Source: Moraxella equi
Lineage (GTDB): Bacteria > Pseudomonadota > Gammaproteobacteria > Pseudomonadales > Moraxellaceae
Assembly: GCF_002027555.1 (NCBI RefSeq)
Contig: NZ_MXAP01000029.1
Coordinates: 14,538 to 78,537, forward strand
DNA: 64,000 nt
Direction: 5' to 3'
This document shows positions 62,274 to 64,000 of this stretch, in pieces. Position 1 is the first letter of the stretch. Every line of letters begins with the position of its first letter. The translations under genes were made by a program, and so were the position numbers. The notes beneath the pieces are model-generated. The model made no database searches. It saw only the letters and a list, made by a program, of their open reading frames with translations, and had not been told where the DNA came from.

Positions 62274-63119
62274 ATGACCAAAGTTACCAAAAACCCACTC
62301 TCCCCAGACCAAATTCCCCTAGACTTAATCGACGAAGTCCGCAAGCAAAATCCCCTAATTCACAACATTACAAATCTGGTCTCCGCCAATTTTACCGCCA
62401 ATGGACTGCTTGCTGTTGGTGCGTCTCCGATGATGGCAGAGTCGCCCTTAGAGATGGCGGAGCTTGCCAAAATCAGCAGTGCCATTGTGCTAAATATCGG
62501 TACGCCGTCCGACCCCAAAACGTCCGCCATGATGATTGCAGGGCAAACCGCCAACGCCCACGGCATTCCTGTGGTGCTAGATCCTGTGGCGGTGTCGGCA
62601 AGCACTTTACGCCAATCTACCATTTATCAGATTAGCCAAGTGGTACAATTTGACGCCATTCGTGGCAATGCAGGCGAGCTTGCGTTTTTGGCAGGGGCGA
62701 ACTGGCAAGCCAAAGGCGTGGATGCAGGGCGTGGCGATGCGGATTTGGCGAGCATTTGCCAAGCGGTTGCGAGCAAATATCGCACCATTGCCATTTTGAC
62801 AGGCGAGATTGACTACATCTCGGACGGCACGCAGGTGGTCGCCCTTGCCAATGGTACACCCCTTTTGCCCAAAGTTACCGCCACAGGGTGCTTGCTAAGT
62901 GCCGTGGTTGGGGCGTTTTTGGCGGTGGCAGGGCGTGAGCGGTATTTGGTGGGGGCGGTCAATGCCTGTGCCACGTTTGCCATTGCAGGCGAGCTTGCCT
63001 GTGAAGGCTTATTGTCAAGCCAAAGCGGTACGTTTATGTATCAATTTTTGGACAAATTGGGCGGTATTAGCCCCGATGAGATTGCAAATCGTATCAAATT
63101 TGTGGGAGAAAAGGCATGA
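62274..63119 (+). CDS. thiM: Hydroxyethylthiazole kinase
   Basis: ThiM phosphorylates 4-methyl-5-(2-hydroxyethyl)thiazole, a salvage step to thiamine. LIHNITNLVSANFTANGLLA and SPMMAESPLEM, VLDPVAVSAS, IRGNAGELAFLAG, and the C-terminal VTATGCLLSAVVGAFLAV (anion hole/GxGC) are diagnostic. From the ATG at 62274 (after AAAGGAAAAA) it has 281 residues; the longer frame from 62232 runs through the riboswitch leader. Overlaps thiD by 4 bp. A thiM beside thiD under a TPP switch fits a salvage operon. Confidence 0.95.
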   Translation: MTKVTKNPLSPDQIPLDLIDEVRKQNPLIHNITNLVSANFTANGLLAVGASPMMAESPLEMAELAKISSAIVLNIGTPSDPKTSAMMIAGQTANAHGIPVVLDPVAVSASTLRQSTIYQISQVVQFDAIRGNAGELAFLAGANWQAKGVDAGRGDADLASICQAVASKYRTIAILTGEIDYISDGTQVVALANGTPLLPKVTATGCLLSAVVGAFLAVAGRERYLVGAVNACATFAIAGELACEGLLSSQSGTFMYQFLDKLGGISPDEIANRIKFVGEKA

Positions 63120-63955
63120 GATATGTCCACACCCACCCATGCACCAATCGCCCCGCCCAGGCTCTTAGTATTGCAGGGTCGGACTCTGGCGGTGGGGCAG
63201 GCATTCAGGCGGATTTAAAGACCTTTACCATAAGGCGTGTATTTGGTACAAGTGTACTGACCGCCACAACCGCCCAAAACACCCAAGGCGTATGGGACAT
63301 TCATCATCTGCCGACCGACCACATTAGAGCCCAGCTTGTCGCCATTCGGGACGATTTTGAGATTGGGGCGTGCAAAATCGGTATGCTTGGCACGTCCGAC
63401 ATCATTGATACGGTGGGGCAGTTTCTGCAAAACCGTCCGTTTGGGCAAGTGGTGCTTGACCCTGTGATGATTGCCAAAGGCGGACAATCCTTGCTTGATG
63501 ACAACGCAACGGACAGCCTAAGACGGCTTATTCCCCTAACGGACATCATCACGCCCAACCTACCAGAAGCCGAAGTGCTAACAGGCATGACGATAGCGTG
63601 TGATGATGATATAAGGCAAGCCCTGTACGCCTTACAAAGCATGGGAGCAAAGACAGTCATCATCAAGGGCGGACACAGCCAAAATTCCCAAAGTGCCATG
63701 TGCATAGATTATGTGCTTGATGAGACGGGCGACATTTGGCAAGTACAAAGCGTGCGCACCAACAGCAAAAACACGCACGGCACAGGGTGTACGTTCTCGG
63801 CGTGTATCACGGCAGAGCTTGCTAAGGGGGCGAGCGTGGCAGATGCGATTCATACCGCCAAACGCTTAATCAGTCAGGCAATGAGCACCGCCCCCAACAT
63901 CGGACACGGACATGGGGCGGTTAATCATTGGGCGTTTTGGGAAGGTGGGGTATAG
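63116..63955 (+). CDS. thiD: Hydroxymethylpyrimidine/phosphomethylpyrimidine kinase
   Basis: ThiD makes HMP-PP for thiamine synthesis. The N-terminal ALSIAGSDSGGGAGIQADLK and NTQGV blocks, VLDPVMIAKGG, and VRTNSKNTHGTGCTFSACIT are the ribokinase-type motifs of ThiD. 279 residues, slightly long because of the first 15 residues before the conserved SIAGSDS. ATG at 63116 overlaps the thiM stop. A thiE could follow beyond the window edge; only 45 bp remain and no further gene start is seen. Confidence 0.95.
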   Translation: MRYVHTHPCTNRPAQALSIAGSDSGGGAGIQADLKTFTIRRVFGTSVLTATTAQNTQGVWDIHHLPTDHIRAQLVAIRDDFEIGACKIGMLGTSDIIDTVGQFLQNRPFGQVVLDPVMIAKGGQSLLDDNATDSLRRLIPLTDIITPNLPEAEVLTGMTIACDDDIRQALYALQSMGAKTVIIKGGHSQNSQSAMCIDYVLDETGDIWQVQSVRTNSKNTHGTGCTFSACITAELAKGASVADAIHTAKRLISQAMSTAPNIGHGHGAVNHWAFWEGGV

Positions 63956-64000
63956 ATAAAATGATTGGTAAATTTTAAAATCGTAGCAACTGTATCCCTT

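Noticed and set aside
1-64000. CRISPR array
   Set aside because: No regularly spaced identical repeats with unique spacers; the repeats seen are single dispersed palindromes or short tandem units.

Overview
The window looks like chromosome of a Moraxella-type gammaproteobacterium (family Moraxellaceae, near M. bovis, M. bovoculi or M. catarrhalis). I infer this from the moderate-to-low GC content, Acinetobacter/Moraxella-like protein sequences, a lipooligosaccharide-type lipid A/Kdo gene set, a minor-pilin operon for type IV pili, and a cytoplasmic-gene arrangement typical of that family. The species call comes from protein character, not a database match. There is no rRNA, prophage or CRISPR array. 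Four tRNA genes are present.

Layout. 1-2.5 kb: start of ruvB (minus), a small secreted protein, and a DD-carboxypeptidase. 2.6-5.75 kb: a type IIG restriction-modification gene broken by one premature stop and three single-base frameshifts. 5.75-13.4 kb: an HI0933-family flavoprotein, pgsA, dsbD, a DUF3465 lipoprotein, pldA and a ComF-like protein. 13.6-21.2 kb: a complete minor-pilin operon (fimT/fimU-like, pilV, pilW, pilX, pilY1 and two pilE-like pilins) behind a sigma-54-like promoter. 21.4-22.8 kb: a small beta-barrel protein and pal. 23.1-29.5 kb: operon pepN, Sel1-repeat protein, waaA, rsmE. 29.5-33.5 kb: DUF2062 protein, tRNA-Glu, yajQ, pyrC-rnt and a universal stress protein. 33.6-41.5 kb: an unknown protein, a tRNA-Pro/Arg/His cluster, rhodanese, DUF4105 and WG-repeat proteins, glnD, map and the tiny lipoprotein lptM. 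41.6-42.7 kb: azlCD. 42.8-46.85 kb: an AT-rich accessory island holding a large NACHT-type P-loop NTPase whose C-terminal PD-(D/E)XK-like domain is split off by one frameshift. 46.9-50.9 kb: TfoX-like protein, ackA, pta, PspC. 51-59.3 kb: parB, exbB/exbD, msbA, lpxK, an S24-type regulator, kdsB, holB, truC. 59.4-64 kb: ppa, a lipoprotein, lipB, and a TPP riboswitch driving thiM-thiD.

Themes. Several loci serve the envelope: PgsA phospholipid synthesis, WaaA/KdsB/LpxK/MsbA/LptM for lipooligosaccharide, PldA and Pal in the outer membrane, and DsbD for periplasmic thiol chemistry. Type IV pili are the main surface machine.

The unusual material is accessory. Two defence-type genes are the only clearly broken genes seen, while long core genes such as pilY1, glnD and pepN are intact. 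Two copies of a roughly 210-bp non-coding element with terminal inverted repeats and a conserved internal hairpin lie next to dsbD and glnD. A second family of short palindromic repeats appears at four places, with two inverted copies flanking pta. An S24-type regulator lacking its catalytic Ser/Lys pair is spliced into the lpxK-kdsB operon.
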